DNA from: an uncultured Atopobiaceae bacterium
GTDB lineage: Bacteria; Actinomycetota; Coriobacteriia; Coriobacteriales; Atopobiaceae
DNA: 6,484 nt
Direction of reading: 5' to 3'
Assembly: GCA_905235165.1 (NCBI GenBank)
Contig: CAJOKK010000086.1
Coordinates: forward strand, 1 to 6,484
Numbering within the stretch: position 1 is the stretch's first letter; the number at the start of each line of letters is the position of its first letter. The notes under the pieces are model-generated. The model saw only the letters and a program-made list of their open reading frames with translations, did no database searches and was not told the origin of the DNA. The translations under genes were made by a program, and so were the position numbers. This document shows positions 5,296 to 6,484 of the stretch, in pieces.

Positions 5296-5313
5296 CATGC
5301 GTGCGAACGCATG
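5296..5313 (+). promoter_or_regulatory. Hairpin with GCGA tetraloop before the peptidase ribosome binding site
   Basis: CATGCGT (5296-5302), GCGA (5303-5306) and ACGCATG (5307-5313) make a perfect 7-bp stem closed by a GNRA-type tetraloop. It lies only 3 nt before the AAAGGAG ribosome binding site (5317-5323) of the TTG-started gene. As RNA it could affect ribosome access or protect the message end; as DNA it could be a palindromic operator. Confidence 0.5.
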
Positions 5314-5329
5314 CGTAAAGGAGAAAGTT

Positions 5330-6484
5330 TTGAAGAAGATCTCATCGCTACTGGCCTGCACACTGTTTGTCTCGTCGCTTGGGTTGGCTGCCTGCGCGAG
5401 TGATGTCCACGTTCCCAGCTCTGCCGAGCTCGCACAGGGCATCATGCAGGCCTCTCAGGCCTCAGAGCCGGACTACACCACCGGCACGCCTTGGCTGGCC
5501 TGCGACATTGATGGTACCGTGAGTGCCACTACCCCCACCAACCCAAAGGATGACTTTGGCCTCTCTGTAAACAAGGACGCTCTGCTTTCCCTGAAGCTGA
5601 GTGACAGCAGGCCTACGGCGGGCCTGGTCAACGACCTTGGCGAGCAGGAGGACAAGGACCTCAAGAAGATCTTCCACGAGGCTTCGCCGCAGTCTCACGA
5701 CGCGAAGCTCGCCTATGACCTCTTCTGGCTCCTTGAGGACTGGGACGGTCGCAATGCGCTCGGCATCAAGCCCCTCAAGGATCGTATCGGCGAGATCGAT
5801 ACGATCGGCTCCATCGATGAGCTCAACACCTACTTCACGACGCTTCCGCCGGAGGAACGTGCGGGCGCTCCCTGGAGAGGCGTGCCGAGCACGGATCCCA
5901 GCGACTCTACGCGCAGGATCATCTCCTTCGAAAACGCGAAGCTGCTGCTGGGAGACAGCGCCGAGTATGAGACGCGTTCGGATTTCGGCGCGATGACGGA
6001 AGATGCCTACCGTACGCTCGTGAAGAAGATACTCGGCAAGGCAGGCTACTCCGAGCAGGAGGCGGCAAATGAGAAGTTCGACAACTGCCTCGCCTTCGAC
6101 AAGCTGCTGGCTCCCGCGATTTGCAGTCGAGATGAGCGACAGAGCCCCGATTACCTCTCCCGCGCCAGCCGTCGCTATACGAGGTCAGAAGTCGAGAACA
6201 TGCAGGGAAAGCTGCCGGTGCTGGCGGTGCTCGAGCAGTCGGAGGGCTATCCCGCTTGCGACAGCTATCTCGTTGCCGAGCCGGAATTCTTCGCGAAGCT
6301 GAACGAGGTCTACACCGACGAGAACCTCGGTCTTCTGAAGGACTATCTCATCGTGAACAGCACCATCAATTCCGCCGACTTGCTCGACCGAGAGTGCTAT
6401 GAGTGGTTCTACGAGGCCATGGGTTCCTTGGATGGCACGAGCGAGCTTCCCGATGACGACGCCTATGCGGTGGGTGCCGTGAAC
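5330..6484 (+). CDS. M13 family (neprilysin/PepO-like) metallopeptidase lipoprotein, N-terminal part
   Basis: The first 385 codons of an open frame that runs off the window. It begins with a lipoprotein signal peptide: MKK, hydrophobic core, and lipobox LAAC (19-22) with Cys22 as the lipid attachment site, so the protein should be anchored outside the membrane. After an Ala/Ser/Asp linker, NPKDDFGLSVNKDALLSLKL (71-90) resembles the DDFYxxVNxxWL start of M13 peptidases. The helical, acidic sequence after it (EDKDLKKIFHEAS 107-119, LAYDLFWLLEDWDGRNALGI 127-146, PLKDRIGEIDTIGSIDEL) fits the M13 N-terminal lid domain. The HExxH and ExxxD zinc motifs that would prove activity lie beyond the window. 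I chose TTG at 5330 because AAAGGAG lies 6 nt upstream and the signal peptide begins there; in-frame ATGs at 5288 and 5297 have poor ribosome sites, and the second lies inside a hairpin. The family cleaves oligopeptides extracellularly. No frameshift was seen. Confidence 0.75.
   Translation, partial: MKKISSLLACTLFVSSLGLAACASDVHVPSSAELAQGIMQASQASEPDYTTGTPWLACDIDGTVSATTPTNPKDDFGLSVNKDALLSLKLSDSRPTAGLVNDLGEQEDKDLKKIFHEASPQSHDAKLAYDLFWLLEDWDGRNALGIKPLKDRIGEIDTIGSIDELNTYFTTLPPEERAGAPWRGVPSTDPSDSTRRIISFENAKLLLGDSAEYETRSDFGAMTEDAYRTLVKKILGKAGYSEQEAANEKFDNCLAFDKLLAPAICSRDERQSPDYLSRASRRYTRSEVENMQGKLPVLAVLEQSEGYPACDSYLVAEPEFFAKLNEVYTDENLGLLKDYLIVNSTINSADLLDRECYEWFYEAMGSLDGTSELPDDDAYAVGAVN

Noticed and set aside
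5288..5299. In-frame ATG starts for the M13 lipoprotein at 5288 and 5297
   Set aside because: They would put 11-14 polar residues (including NACVKEK) before the signal peptide, lack a good Shine-Dalgarno, and 5297 is inside a stable hairpin; TTG at 5330 has AAAGGAG at ideal spacing.

Overview
The window looks like chromosomal DNA from a high-GC Gram-positive anaerobe. My best guess is the class Coriobacteriia (Atopobiaceae/Olsenella-like). That guess rests on GC-rich coding, strong Shine-Dalgarno sites, a TTG start, hairpin-plus-U terminators, and the mix of a fused FeoA-FeoB ferrous iron transporter with an M13-family peptidase lipoprotein. No rRNA, tRNA, phage or insertion-sequence signal was seen, so the taxonomy is inference.

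Left half, minus strand (98-3284), reading right to left. The first gene is a fused FeoA-FeoB Fe(II) transporter of 786 aa. It is followed 12 bp later by a 53-residue cysteine-rich single-pass membrane protein of the FeoB-associated type. That gene overlaps the start of a 219-aa phosphopantetheinyl transferase-like protein. Spacing and overlap point to one transcript. The proposed promoter (TATACT at 3350-3355) lies among three copies of TAGCGCC/GGCGCTA, a good candidate for a metal-responsive operator.

Middle, plus strand (3655-5169). Two tandem paralogous genes encode small exported, highly hydrophilic repeat proteins of 210 and 159 aa. Both have near-identical signal-peptide starts, a repeated GN(Q/T)(S/A)xK(D/H/N)Y(N/D)A module, double TAG stops, related 3' untranslated regions and related Rho-independent terminators. 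They share a 73-bp block with no mismatch. The first protein also carries His/Asn-rich 23-residue tandem repeats. I recognise no family for them; they are the most likely undescribed element here.

Right end, plus strand (5330 to edge). The N-terminal 385 codons of an M13 (neprilysin/PepO-like) metallopeptidase are made as a lipoprotein from a TTG codon. A 7-bp hairpin with a GCGA tetraloop sits just before its ribosome binding site. The catalytic part lies beyond the window.

Taken together: an iron-uptake operon diverges from a surface or exported protein cluster. A functional link between the two (metal-responsive control, His-rich extracellular protein, zinc peptidase) is plausible but unproven.
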